This document shows, in pieces, positions 8,120 to 16,200 of a stretch of DNA of 64,000 nucleotides. The notes under the pieces were generated by a model that saw nothing but the letters and a program-made list of their open reading frames with translations, was not told the origin of the DNA and ran no database searches. Source of the stretch: Rossellomorea marisflavi (GTDB taxonomy: Bacteria > Bacillota > Bacilli > Bacillales > Bacillaceae_B); the NCBI GenBank assembly GCA_003667865.1, contig CP033051.1, positions 2,253,501 through 2,317,500 on the forward strand, in the 5' to 3' direction. Every line of letters starts with the position of its first letter. The stretch's first letter is position 1. The translations under genes were made by a program, and so were the position numbers.

Positions 8120-9811
8120 ATGAAAGTAAACACATTATTAAAGGTAACCACTATTGTTACAAGTGTACTATTGGTCGTGACAGGGTTTACAATGTACTTC
8201 TTGCTAAAGAGTATGAATGAGCGAGCGGATGCACTTGAATTAAAAGAAGAGTCAAAGCTATTAGCCATTGAATTCCAATCTGCTTCGGATTATCTAACAA
8301 ATGAAGTGAGAGCTTATACTCAATTTGGTGAGAAGGAACACTATGATAATTATTGGAAAGAAGTAAATGAAACAAAGACTCGGGATCGTGTTGTTGAAAG
8401 ACTACAAGAATTAAAGATTCCTAGTGACATGCTTGAACTGATTGAAGAAGCAACTACATACTCGAATTCCCTTGCTGCTCTTGAGGAGAAGGCGATGGCT
8501 GAGGTTGAAAAGGATAATCTTGTATTAGCTCGTTCAATCGTATATGGTCCAAGCTATAATGCAGGGAAAGGCTTCATTGCAGAACCGCTTAATGAATTTA
8601 ATCAAAAGCTTGATAAATGGTCTCTTAATAGAGTGAATAAGTCTGAACAAGATCTACAGACAAGCTTTATCATTATGATTGTAGCATCTTTGTTCGTGTT
8701 TATCTCTGTAACAGTAACGTTTATTCTACTATTTAAAAAACTCCGTCCATTGTCCAGACTTACAAAAATGGCTGATAGGATTGCCAGTGGGGATATGAAT
8801 GTTGAGGCTATAAATGTAAAGTCAAGGGATGAAATTGCGCAGTTAACAAAATCGTTTAATACGATGTCTGAGAATCTAAGAAATCTTCTACTAACAGTAA
8901 AGAAGGTTGGAGAAAATGTAGCAGCTTCATCAGAAGAATTATTGGCCAGTGCAGAACAGACAAACTTTGCAACACAGCAAGTATCAACATCCATTGATGA
9001 AATTGCTACAGGTTCAGAGGTGCAGGTTAAACAAGTTCAAGACAGTACTGCTGCAATTCATGAAGTATCGCAAGGCATTCAAATGATTGCAAATACGACA
9101 CTAACTGTTTCTAAGTCTTCGGAAGAGATGACGGATAAAGCTAAAACGGGTGAGAGAAATTTAGTAGAAGCTGTAGGTCAAATGAAAACCATTGAGCAAA
9201 ACGTAACGAGCACAGCTCGCTCTATACGAAACCTGGATGCCCGTTCAAAGGAAATTGAAAAAATTGTGGATGCCATTACAGATATTTCATCACAAACAAA
9301 TCTTCTTGCTCTTAATGCAGCCATTGAAGCAGCGAGAGCAGGTGAGCACGGTAAAGGCTTTGCTGTTGTTGCAGATGAGGTTAGAAAATTAGCAGAACAA
9401 TCAAATCAATCAGCAAATCAAATTACCCAATTAATTCAGTCCATCCAGTCTGACACAGTATTAACGGTAGATCAGATGAATACAGTCTCTGATGATGTAA
9501 ACAATGGAGTTAGAATCATTGAGGATACTGGGAAAGCATTTAAAGAAATACTTGAATCTGCTCAAGGAGTGGCAAGCCAAGTACAAGAAGTGTCAGCTGT
9601 GTCTGAACAAATTGCAGCAAGTACCGAACAGGTTACGGTTTCCTTTAGTGAGGTCAATAGGATTACTGAAAATGCTACAGCGAAAACACAAACAGTCGCT
9701 GGTTTAGCAGAAGAGCAATCAGCCTCTATGGAAGAAATCACTGCATCAGCTGAAGCCTTAAGTAAGTTAGCAGCAGATTTGACGAAAGAAATCAGCCGGT
9801 TCCATTTTTAG
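8120..9811 (+). CDS. methyl-accepting chemotaxis protein
   Basis: A 563-residue transmembrane chemoreceptor. TM1 covers residues 7-29. An extracellular four-helix-bundle-type sensor (30-182) follows; it contains the segment [13 protein letters not shown], as in CHASE3/4HB sensors. TM2 is at about 185-207 and a HAMP domain (about 208-262) follows. The signalling domain contains the hairpin tip [47 protein letters not shown], which binds CheA and CheW. Methylation helices flank the tip. The ligand is unknown. The start ATG follows GAAGGA. It is monocistronic and ends at a double hairpin. Confidence 0.95.
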   Translation: MKVNTLLKVTTIVTSVLLVVTGFTMYFLLKSMNERADALELKEESKLLAIEFQSASDYLTNEVRAYTQFGEKEHYDNYWKEVNETKTRDRVVERLQELKIPSDMLELIEEATTYSNSLAALEEKAMAEVEKDNLVLARSIVYGPSYNAGKGFIAEPLNEFNQKLDKWSLNRVNKSEQDLQTSFIIMIVASLFVFISVTVTFILLFKKLRPLSRLTKMADRIASGDMNVEAINVKSRDEIAQLTKSFNTMSENLRNLLLTVKKVGENVAASSEELLASAEQTNFATQQVSTSIDEIATGSEVQVKQVQDSTAAIHEVSQGIQMIANTTLTVSKSSEEMTDKAKTGERNLVEAVGQMKTIEQNVTSTARSIRNLDARSKEIEKIVDAITDISSQTNLLALNAAIEAARAGEHGKGFAVVADEVRKLAEQSNQSANQITQLIQSIQSDTVLTVDQMNTVSDDVNNGVRIIEDTGKAFKEILESAQGVASQVQEVSAVSEQIAASTEQVTVSFSEVNRITENATAKTQTVAGLAEEQSASMEEITASAEALSKLAADLTKEISRFHF

Positions 9812-9834
9812 GGTACTATAATGAATACTAAGAA

Positions 9835-9906
9835 AACCTCGCATGTTTCGAGGTTTAAGACTGTAGAAGAACTCGAAAATTTCGTAGTTGCCTACAGTCT
9901 ATTTTT
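9835..9906 (+). terminator. two consecutive hairpins after the chemoreceptor gene
   Basis: AAACCTCG/CGAGGTTT (9835-9856) forms a first stem. AGACTGTAG/CTACAGTCT (9858-9900) closes a second, larger hairpin followed by ATTTTTATT. The second is a likely rho-independent terminator. Confidence 0.65.
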
Positions 9907-9928
9907 ATTAAAATAAAGTTATATTCTA

Positions 9929-10073
9929 GGTAACCGTTGATTTACGCTGCGGGTGAACGCTTTCCGCGGGCGGGGCCGAGCCGCTTCCCTCGCTACGCTC
10001 AGTCCAGGGTCTCGACTATCCCGCTTTTCCCGCAGGAGTCGTCACCCTTCACTCCAATCAACTAAGTAACCTG
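9929..10073 (+). repeat. GC-rich dispersed repeat, divergent copy
   Basis: A block of about 145 bases far richer in G+C than its surroundings. It contains GCTTTCCGCGGGCGGGG and CCCGCAGGAGTCGTCACCC and is framed by GTTGATTTAC...CAATCAAC inverted ends. It shares the plan of the copies near 14.6, 49.2 and 54.0 kb: a CTTTCCGCGGG core, a variable loop, then CCCGCAGGAGTC. It is noncoding and of unknown function. Confidence 0.75.
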
Positions 10074-10110
10074 CAATAATTTTTTTGAGGTGACGTACCA
10101 TGATGACTAG

Positions 10111-10194
10111 AGTGATTGGTGCGGAAGGCGCTTGACTTCTAGGGGAGTAGCGCCCGCTCCCCGGAAAGCAAGCGCTTGGAACGGAAATCAACCA
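10111..10194 (-). repeat. GC-rich dispersed repeat, short copy in inverted orientation
   Basis: About 84 bases with GCGGAAGGCGCTTGACT at one side and CCGGAAAGCAAGCGCTTGGAACGG at the other. It reads as the reverse complement of the outer parts of the other copies, with most of the middle missing. It lies 37 bases from the divergent copy at 9929-10073, in opposite orientation. Confidence 0.65.
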
Positions 10195-10213
10195 TTTCTC
10201 CTTCAAAATAAAT

Positions 10214-10243
10214 AAAAAGCATCGAAGTCTCGATGCCTTTTGA
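10214..10243. terminator. intrinsic terminator of the P450 gene
   Basis: AAAAAGCATCGA and TCGATGCCTTTT form a stem around AGTC, with A/T runs on both sides. It lies 40 bases after the minus-strand P450 stop codon. Confidence 0.75.
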
Positions 10244-10279
10244 CGACAAGTTGAGGTTTTCTTTTATGTAAAGCACAAA

Positions 10280-11548
10280 TTAATTGCTTATGGTTTTCCC
10301 TTTAACATTTGAGATAATAAAGCCACTCTTAGGTAAACTTGGGAGCCTTGATAATTTGTATGATAAATCTTGTTTGGGTACATGAAACGAAATACGATTA
10401 ACTAAAAATTCGATCGTAGCTTTTATGATTTCAACTGTAATCTCTTCCCCTGAACAGCGGTGCCCTTTAGCTGGATCACCAGCACCTTGAGGAATGAACT
10501 TGTAAAAATTCTCATGACAGTGCATAAAACGTTCCGGTTCGAATTTATCTGGATTCACCCAAAGATTTGGATCATGGTTTGTACCATATAGATCGAGAAC
10601 AACGAGCATGCCTTCTTTAAAGTGATAATTCTTCCATTCAAAATCGTTTTTAACCTTTGCGCTAATGAAAGGTGCGAAAGGATAGTAACGTCTCACTTCC
10701 TGAGCAAAGTTTTCCAAGAAAAGTTGATTGTTAGACTTTAGTAGCGGAATCATTTGAGGATGTTCGTGTAGAGCTAAAGCGGCAAACGTAATAAAAATAG
10801 AAACTGCGACAACAGATTTCATAATGGTTATTAAGTCTTTTCCGGCTATTTGATCACTAAGAATATCCCCATTTTTATATTTTAAAAAAGAAATCTGATA
10901 GATAGCAGACTGCTCATCTACCTTTAGATGGCCATTTCGAACATCACGAACTAATGAAGTGATCCACTCTTCGGTTTTTCTTCTTGCAAATCTCCCTTTC
11001 CAGTGTCGTGTTCCAATTGCTCCGAAGGAATCAACCATATGGATAAAATCATCAGACTTCTCACGTACTTGATCCTCGTGAATCGGAACACCTGTCCACT
11101 TACAAGCTACTCGGCATAAAAGAAGCTTTGCTTCATCAAATAGTACCATCTTTGATTGCTCTTCCCAATATGGTATGAGTGTTTCCCACTGTTCTGCCAC
11201 CATATCTCCCATTTGCTTTGCCTGTGATGTAGACATTAGGGACATCAGAAGCTGTTTCCTCTCTAAATGAGGTTGACCATCCATTGCTTGGATACTATTT
11301 ACACCTAGAAAAGATTTTTCAATGCGTTTTGGGGTTGCACCTTTACGCTGGAATTTTTCAGGGTCATAAAACAATTTTGCAGCTTCCGCACCATTCATAC
11401 AAATAACCTTTTTTCCAAAAAAATGAGCTTCGAAAATGTTAGATTCAAGTCTTTCCACTCGATTTCGAATAAAACGATATCCCTCTTGTATTAGTGCAAG
11501 ACTCTGATCAAAGCCTTGATCCTGAGGAAATTGTTTAGGTGAAATCAT
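10280..11548 (-). CDS. CYP152 family cytochrome P450 (fatty-acid peroxygenase-like)
   Basis: A 422-residue soluble P450 closely related to B. subtilis CYP152A1 (YbdT/CypC), which uses H2O2 to hydroxylate fatty acids. Collinear blocks include FICMxGAEAAK-like VICMNGAEAAKLFYD, DDFIHMVDSFGAIGTRHWKGR, EVRRYYPFAPFISA and LYGTNHDPNLW. The haem ligand lies in KGHRCSGEEIT (Cys365, matching Cys363 of CYP152A1). The I-helix Arg-Pro pair of CYP152 enzymes (R242-P243), which binds the substrate carboxylate and supplies acid-base chemistry, is replaced by Lys244-Ser245 (IMKSVVAVS). Activity or substrate may therefore differ. A good ribosome site precedes the ATG. It is monocistronic. Confidence 0.92.
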   Translation of the reverse strand: MISPKQFPQDQGFDQSLALIQEGYRFIRNRVERLESNIFEAHFFGKKVICMNGAEAAKLFYDPEKFQRKGATPKRIEKSFLGVNSIQAMDGQPHLERKQLLMSLMSTSQAKQMGDMVAEQWETLIPYWEEQSKMVLFDEAKLLLCRVACKWTGVPIHEDQVREKSDDFIHMVDSFGAIGTRHWKGRFARRKTEEWITSLVRDVRNGHLKVDEQSAIYQISFLKYKNGDILSDQIAGKDLITIMKSVVAVSIFITFAALALHEHPQMIPLLKSNNQLFLENFAQEVRRYYPFAPFISAKVKNDFEWKNYHFKEGMLVVLDLYGTNHDPNLWVNPDKFEPERFMHCHENFYKFIPQGAGDPAKGHRCSGEEITVEIIKATIEFLVNRISFHVPKQDLSYKLSRLPSLPKSGFIISNVKGKTISN

Positions 11549-11796
11549 TGTAATGTGCTCCTTTTTCTATGCTAGTAAAGTGTTTAGTCAGTCTAGTATG
11601 CAAGAGAAGGAAGAGTTTTAAACCATTATGGAGAAAAATCTTTTATTTAATGAAGTGTTAAAGGTTCCATAATGAGGTCCGTCCCTCTTCAATGAAAATG
11701 TTACAAATTTATGGAAAAATGACAAGGATAGTTTACATTATGTTAAAAATACTTTACGCTTAAGGTAATAAATCCCATTAAAGGAGATTGTATAAG

Positions 11797-12000
11797 ATGC
11801 TGCAAAATTCGGTACGTGAATTACGTGCACGTTTTCGATTCACGCAACAAGATCTCGCAGACAAAATAGGAGTGTCTAGGCAGACGATTGGCTTAATTGA
11901 AAAGGGAGATTATGCCCCATCTGTCACCTTGGTATTAAAAATGTCTCAGGTCTTTCAAGTGCCAGTTGAACAAATCTTCTATTTGGAAGGAGAAGAGTAG
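11797..12000 (+). CDS. XRE-type HTH transcriptional regulator
   Basis: A 67-residue regulator that is almost entirely one helix-turn-helix domain of the Cro/C1 type. FTQQDLADKIGVSRQTIGLIEKGDYAPS is the classic HTH of the small YvaO/YozG-like regulators that head membrane-protein operons in Bacillus. The start ATG at 11797 has AAAGGAG ten bases upstream; a TTG three codons earlier is too close. It is followed after 3 bases by a membrane protein and then a CPBP protease, so it probably regulates that operon itself. Confidence 0.88.
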   Translation: MLQNSVRELRARFRFTQQDLADKIGVSRQTIGLIEKGDYAPSVTLVLKMSQVFQVPVEQIFYLEGEE

Positions 12001-12003
12001 CCA

Positions 12004-12429
12004 ATGCTGAAAAAAATATTTCAATCGCCATTATTTAATTGTGTTCTTATAGCGGCACTCGGGATCATTATGCTAGGTGAACATTATGCAAGTGATATGC
12101 CCAGTTGGTTAACTATTGATCCCATGGTTTTAGGAGTTCCAATCTTAATACTTATTGCTATCATTCCTATCTACAATAAAAAGAATCCAAAGGATAAAAT
12201 CAAACCAACTCTTATTCCTATGGAGTTTAAAGAGGAAGATGAAGGGCTACAGTGGATTACCTTTAAAGCCACCAGGAAGGTTTATATCTTCTTTGCTACT
12301 TTTATCCCAATTGCTATTGCCTTAATTGCCTATTTCAATCACATTCCCTACTTTTCTATCATTCTTCTTATCTTTATGGGAGTGGTTCAGTATATACTGT
12401 TTTGGTTTGAGCTACGAAAACACCGATAG
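12004..12429 (+). CDS. membrane protein of an XRE/CPBP operon
   Basis: A 141-residue protein with four hydrophobic segments (about residues 10-24, 40-58, 92-108 and 113-133) and a cytoplasmic basic stretch NKKNPKDKIKPT between the second and third. No family name is certain. It lies 3 bases after the XRE regulator and 11 bases before the CPBP protein, so the three form one operon. Such small membrane partners are common next to XRE regulators in Firmicutes. Confidence 0.7.
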   Translation: MLKKIFQSPLFNCVLIAALGIIMLGEHYASDMPSWLTIDPMVLGVPILILIAIIPIYNKKNPKDKIKPTLIPMEFKEEDEGLQWITFKATRKVYIFFATFIPIAIALIAYFNHIPYFSIILLIFMGVVQYILFWFELRKHR

Positions 12430-12440
12430 GGGGAGTTGTA

Positions 12441-13973
12441 ATGGATAATCAAACGATCATTTCCATTATTATCATGGTGGTTTTAGCGGAAGTATTTATT
12501 GTATTTTTATTTGTAAAATATAAACAAGGTAAAATCGATCAAAACCCGTTCATCTCAATTTTGATGAAAGAGTGGAAAATACTCTATTATGCCTTCTTTA
12601 ATTGGAGAAATACCAACCGCAAATACAATGAATCTAGCTTTTCCTTACACAAGAACTCTAGTTATTTCTGGTTGTTTTTAGCACTTATGCATGAACAAGT
12701 CATTGAGATGGTCGTACTACATATTTATATAAAAACAACAGCCCCTACTTTGGCATATGTCATATCAGCGCTACATATTTATAGCGTTTTTTATATTATG
12801 GGTGATTACAATTGGGTGCGAAACACACCTATTACGGTAAATGGACATCGAGTGAGAATGAAAATTGGTGCAAGACGTGAATTACAGTTCAGTATAAAGG
12901 ATGTTGCCTCTATTCAAAGAGCATCCATCCAATACAATAATAGTGGGGGAATGGAATATGAGAAGAATGTTTTTCATGTAACTCCATTTCCTCGATTGCT
13001 TACACGTATATTTGGGATTACAGACGAATTGAAGTATGAGGTTATTTTTAAAACGCCACTAATGGCTATAGGCTACTTTGGCCTGAAGAAAAAGGTCAAT
13101 AAAGCATGGATTTATATTGATCAGGCCGATGAATTAGCGGCATTACTGCAACAGAAAGTAGAGGAATACGAAAATATTGATATTGAAGAACTGGAGGATG
13201 AAACAAAGACAACGGAATCTGTAAGAAGACCTATTATCAATTGGAAATTATATATCATTCTTTTATGTATTAATCTATTAGGTGCTTTAGCTTTGTCACC
13301 ATATGCCATCGCTAGAGAACAGTTTCATGAACAAATGGGGCTATCTAAAATGGCTTTTACAGTTCTGTTTACAAGTCAAACCTTTATCGAGACAGCAGTT
13401 TTAATTTTCCTAGCCTTGCTCATGGCAAATGCTTTAAAAATAAAAATGCCAATCCTGTCTTCAATTGCTAGTAAAAGGATAAACTTCTATCCCAGAAAGA
13501 TCATGTTTTCTTTCCTATATGGATTACTAACGGGTGGAGTCATTCTCATTACGAGCTATATAGTATCGAAGCCTTTAGGTATTGATAACTCGTCCATTAA
13601 CGAGCCTGCATGGTGGCTAGGTGTTTTAGGATCCTTTGGTGCAGCCACAACGGAAGAAACGATATTTCGGTTGTTTCTAGTTACACTAGTACTATGGATC
13701 ATTACGAAAATAAAGAAAAGTCATCAAGTAAATGGAAAATCAAAAGTGTTTGCAATCCTTGTTTCCGCCTTATTATTTGGTGTTTTACATTATGGAATTG
13801 CCTCTTCAACCTATGATATGACACTTGGATTGTTTGCTAGCATGCTATTGATAAATGGAATTGGTGGGATTGTGTTTGGGGCAATGTTTCTGTTTATTGG
13901 ATTAGAGTTTGCTATGATTGCCCACTTTTCAGCAGATATCCTCATACATGTCATTACGCCATTATTTTTATGA
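12441..13973 (+). CDS. CPBP family intramembrane metalloprotease with N-terminal PH-like domain
   Basis: A 510-residue membrane protein. The C-terminal third is a CPBP (Abi/CaaX-type) intramembrane protease with the three family motifs: EETIFRLF (EExxxR), FGVLHYG (FxxxH) and HFSADILIH (HxxxD/N-like). The N-terminal 240 residues have two to three membrane helices and a soluble beta-rich stretch (about 130-235) reminiscent of a bacterial PH domain. CPBP proteins in Firmicutes act in bacteriocin self-immunity or regulated proteolysis; which applies here is unknown. It is the third gene of the XRE operon, starting after GGGGGAG. Confidence 0.82.
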   Translation: MDNQTIISIIIMVVLAEVFIVFLFVKYKQGKIDQNPFISILMKEWKILYYAFFNWRNTNRKYNESSFSLHKNSSYFWLFLALMHEQVIEMVVLHIYIKTTAPTLAYVISALHIYSVFYIMGDYNWVRNTPITVNGHRVRMKIGARRELQFSIKDVASIQRASIQYNNSGGMEYEKNVFHVTPFPRLLTRIFGITDELKYEVIFKTPLMAIGYFGLKKKVNKAWIYIDQADELAALLQQKVEEYENIDIEELEDETKTTESVRRPIINWKLYIILLCINLLGALALSPYAIAREQFHEQMGLSKMAFTVLFTSQTFIETAVLIFLALLMANALKIKMPILSSIASKRINFYPRKIMFSFLYGLLTGGVILITSYIVSKPLGIDNSSINEPAWWLGVLGSFGAATTEETIFRLFLVTLVLWIITKIKKSHQVNGKSKVFAILVSALLFGVLHYGIASSTYDMTLGLFASMLLINGIGGIVFGAMFLFIGLEFAMIAHFSADILIHVITPLFL

Positions 13974-13977
13974 AAAT

Positions 13978-14033
13978 AAAAAAGAGTCAGACCTTGCTAA
14001 CATGTGAATGAAAACTAGGTCTGCCCCTTTTTG
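13978..14033. terminator. bidirectional terminator
   Basis: AAAAAGAGTCAGACCT and AGGTCTGCCCCTTTTT form a long stem with two mismatches, with A and T tracts at the ends. It lies between convergent genes. Confidence 0.7.
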
Positions 14034-14034
14034 T

Positions 14035-14427
14035 CTATTGTTTATATTTTAAATATTCATAGTTTGAAGTAGGGACGGACTTTATCACATTTCCCGTAGC
14101 ATCCTTATAAATTTCATGCTCACGGTACGTTTCAACAACATACCCATCTACTTCTTCTTTACTTTCTAGAATGTACTCTAGTTCTGCTGGGATGATGAGT
14201 GCCTCTTCGGAAGTTGTAAAGGTTTCTTCTGCCATATCCGAATTCAAGTCTGCTGGTACTAAGAAGGTTTCAATGTCTTCTTGTGTTGTTGCTTCAACAG
14301 CTTGTTCAGTATTAAGCTCTTCAGGTATTGTGGCTGTTTGGACGGAGTTGTTTGTTAGTACATTGTTTAATATTAGCAGAATCCCAACCGCGATTAGCCC
14401 CCAGCATATAATCATTACCTTTTTCAT
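14035..14427 (-). CDS. membrane-anchored protein with repeated IPxEL motifs, unknown
   Basis: A 130-residue protein with one N-terminal membrane anchor (residues 2-24) and an acidic exterior. Three related short motifs recur: TIPEELNTEQ, LVPADLNSDM and IIPAELEYIL, separated by Glu/Thr-rich linkers. The C-terminal part (VETYREHEIYKDATGNVIKSVPTSNYEYLKY) looks like a small folded unit. No family is recognised. The ATG at 14427 is preceded by GGAGG at seven bases. It is probably a wall-facing or spore-associated protein, but there is no direct evidence. Confidence 0.6.
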   Translation of the reverse strand: MKKVMIICWGLIAVGILLILNNVLTNNSVQTATIPEELNTEQAVEATTQEDIETFLVPADLNSDMAEETFTTSEEALIIPAELEYILESKEEVDGYVVETYREHEIYKDATGNVIKSVPTSNYEYLKYKQ

Positions 14428-14546
14428 TTTCATGCCTCCATTATGATCACTTGCTACTACAATATGTTTGTCCAATGGAGAACATTACTGTAAAAGTGTA
14501 GGAAGGGTGGAATTCATGTGAGTAACACTAACTAGATACTTATTTA

Positions 14547-14690
14547 AAAGAGTCCGTTGCTTTCCACTCCAGGTGCTTGCTTTCCGCGGGGCGTGAGGTG
14601 AGCCTCCTCGGCGCATACGCCTGCGGGGTCTCACCTTTCCCACAATTCCCGCAGGAGTCAAGCACCTTCCGTTCCAAACAACTCTGTAGT
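14547..14690 (+). repeat. GC-rich dispersed repeat, full copy
   Basis: About 144 bases framed by AGAGTCCGTTG...CAACTCTGTAG inverted ends. Inner blocks are GGTGCTTGCTTTCCGCGGGG, GGTGAGCCTCCTC, a loop, GGGGTCTCACC and CCCGCAGGAGTCAAGCACC, and the whole can fold into a long imperfect hairpin. A long open frame on the minus strand through it is an artefact of the repeat. Closely related copies lie at 49180-49323 and, inverted, at 53960-54097. Confidence 0.85.
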
Positions 14691-14741
14691 TATTATTGTT
14701 TGGTACAATATCTTTCTTATATCTCAAAAGTTTAGTGTAGT

Positions 14742-15611
14742 TTATTCAGAAGGATATTTGAAGAAGCCTTCTCCTGTTTCTACTCCCAGTTTCCCTTTGT
14801 CTAGGTATTCTTCTTTTAATAATTGTGCAAGTTTTGCGTATTCTTGGCTTCCTGTAGCATCTGCTTTTGCTTTTGAGATGTTATAGGCTGTTTTGATTCC
14901 GACGACGTCTAGGATAGCAAAAGGTCCTTTAGGTGAACCAGTACCTACCATCCAGGTCTTATCAATCGTTTCAGGGTCTGCTACTTCTTTTACAAGAAGC
15001 ATTTGTGCTGCCTCCAAAAACGGAACAAGAAGAGAGTTTAATATATATCCCGGTTGTTCTTTATGTAATGGAAGTGCAACCATTTCAATCGCTTCGGCAA
15101 AATCAAGGACATCCTGGAATACAGTTTCATCCGTTCCTGGATGCTTCATAACTTCAGCCGTATTGTTGATCCAAATTTCATTAGCAAAATGTAAAGCCAA
15201 GAATTTTTCTGGTCGTCCTGTTGCCTCAGCAAATTGACTAGGTAATAACGTAGAAGAATTTGTTGCAAAAACAGTGTGTTCTGGCGCAACGCTTCCCAAT
15301 TGTTTATAAAAATCTGTTTTAATTTGAATGACTTCAGGGACAGCTTCAATAACGAGGTCAGCATGTGCAACTGCTTTTGCTAGATCTGAATGAAATGACA
15401 TACGATTGAAAGCAGCATCAACATCCTCTTGGCTGGCAGATAAGTCTTCTTGATATCGTTGCTTAAGCTTTGTAATTCTCTCTTTTGCTTTCTCAATAGC
15501 CTCATCATTAATATCATATACAGAGACATCAAAACCTTTATATGCTGTTTGAAAAGCAATTTGGCTTCCTAAAACCCCGCTACCTGCGACAGTAATATTT
15601 TTGTAGTTCAT
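14742..15611 (-). CDS. 3-hydroxyacyl-CoA dehydrogenase
   Basis: A 289-residue NAD-dependent 3-hydroxyacyl-CoA (3-hydroxybutyryl-CoA) dehydrogenase. The Rossmann motif GSGVLGSQIA (residues 10-19) and the acidic end of strand 2 (YDIND) indicate NAD use. DLVIEAVPE, FATNSSTLLPS and LALHFANEIW (catalytic His) are family blocks, and the C-terminal dimer domain contains PGYILNSLLVPFLEAAQ and GSPKGPFAILDVVGI. It interconverts 3-hydroxyacyl-CoA and 3-oxoacyl-CoA in beta-oxidation or related pathways. It is monocistronic and not linked here to other beta-oxidation genes. Confidence 0.9.
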   Translation of the reverse strand: MNYKNITVAGSGVLGSQIAFQTAYKGFDVSVYDINDEAIEKAKERITKLKQRYQEDLSASQEDVDAAFNRMSFHSDLAKAVAHADLVIEAVPEVIQIKTDFYKQLGSVAPEHTVFATNSSTLLPSQFAEATGRPEKFLALHFANEIWINNTAEVMKHPGTDETVFQDVLDFAEAIEMVALPLHKEQPGYILNSLLVPFLEAAQMLLVKEVADPETIDKTWMVGTGSPKGPFAILDVVGIKTAYNISKAKADATGSQEYAKLAQLLKEEYLDKGKLGVETGEGFFKYPSE

Positions 15612-15813
15612 AATTAATCTCCTTTAACTTCATATTTTACTCGACCATTAAATTGTAAAACCCATAGTTAGTATGAGCATTAAAACAAAAAGGATGATGA
15701 CATCTGAAAAATATTTATTAAATTTGAAATGATTGTCGAATGAAAGAGGAGTTCTTTATAGGACTGTAGAACTATAAAAGTGTTCAATGTTTTCTAATAA
15801 GGAGCTGAGTGAT

Positions 15814-16200
15814 ATGGAAAATAGCTTAAAAGTATTGATTTGCGATGATTCTGTACTAATTAGAAAAAAACTACGAGCAACCTTAGAAAAATGTCGATGT
15901 AAAGAGATTTTTGAAGCAGAAAATGGAAATGTAGCCATTGAATTAACGAAGGAGCACCAACCTGATTTAATTTTTATGGATATTGTTATGCCGGATAAGG
16001 ACGGAATTGAGGCATTAAAAGAAATTATGGAAATTAATTCTGAAGCAAAGGTTGTCATGGCATCCTCTGTAGGAACAAATGACAATCTAAAAAAAGCACT
16101 TGAAGCGGGTGCATACGACTTTATTCAAAAACCGATTACACTTGAAGCAGTTGCGACTATTATTGAAAGAGTTATTAAGGAGGGAAGTGTGAATGTTTAG
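15814..16200 (+). CDS. CheY-like single-domain response regulator
   Basis: A 128-residue receiver domain with no output domain. The acidic pocket is ICDDS, the phospho-acceptor Asp lies in LIFMDIVMPDKDG, the switch residue in VMASSV, and the conserved Lys in FIQKPI. It is probably a phosphorylated signalling protein acting by protein contact. AAGGAG precedes the ATG at 15814. The next gene starts eight bases before its stop codon and encodes a CheX-like domain, the phosphatase partner expected for CheY-P, so the pair is probably one functional unit. Confidence 0.9.
   Translation: MENSLKVLICDDSVLIRKKLRATLEKCRCKEIFEAENGNVAIELTKEHQPDLIFMDIVMPDKDGIEALKEIMEINSEAKVVMASSVGTNDNLKKALEAGAYDFIQKPITLEAVATIIERVIKEGSVNV

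Noticed and set aside
8602..8994. 130-codon minus-strand frame opposite the chemoreceptor gene
   Set aside because: It is antisense to a well-defined HAMP and signalling region, has Ser/Thr-rich low-information composition and no ribosome site.
9900..10200. GC-rich block considered as rRNA, tRNA or a horizontally acquired gene
   Set aside because: No tRNA cloverleaf or rRNA segment is recognisable; the same pieces recur in intergenic positions elsewhere, so it is a repeat family.
14485..14727. An 80-codon minus-strand frame with Arg-rich product
   Set aside because: It runs straight through the GC-rich dispersed repeat at 14547-14690 and has no supporting ribosome site; the frame is open only because of the repeat's composition.
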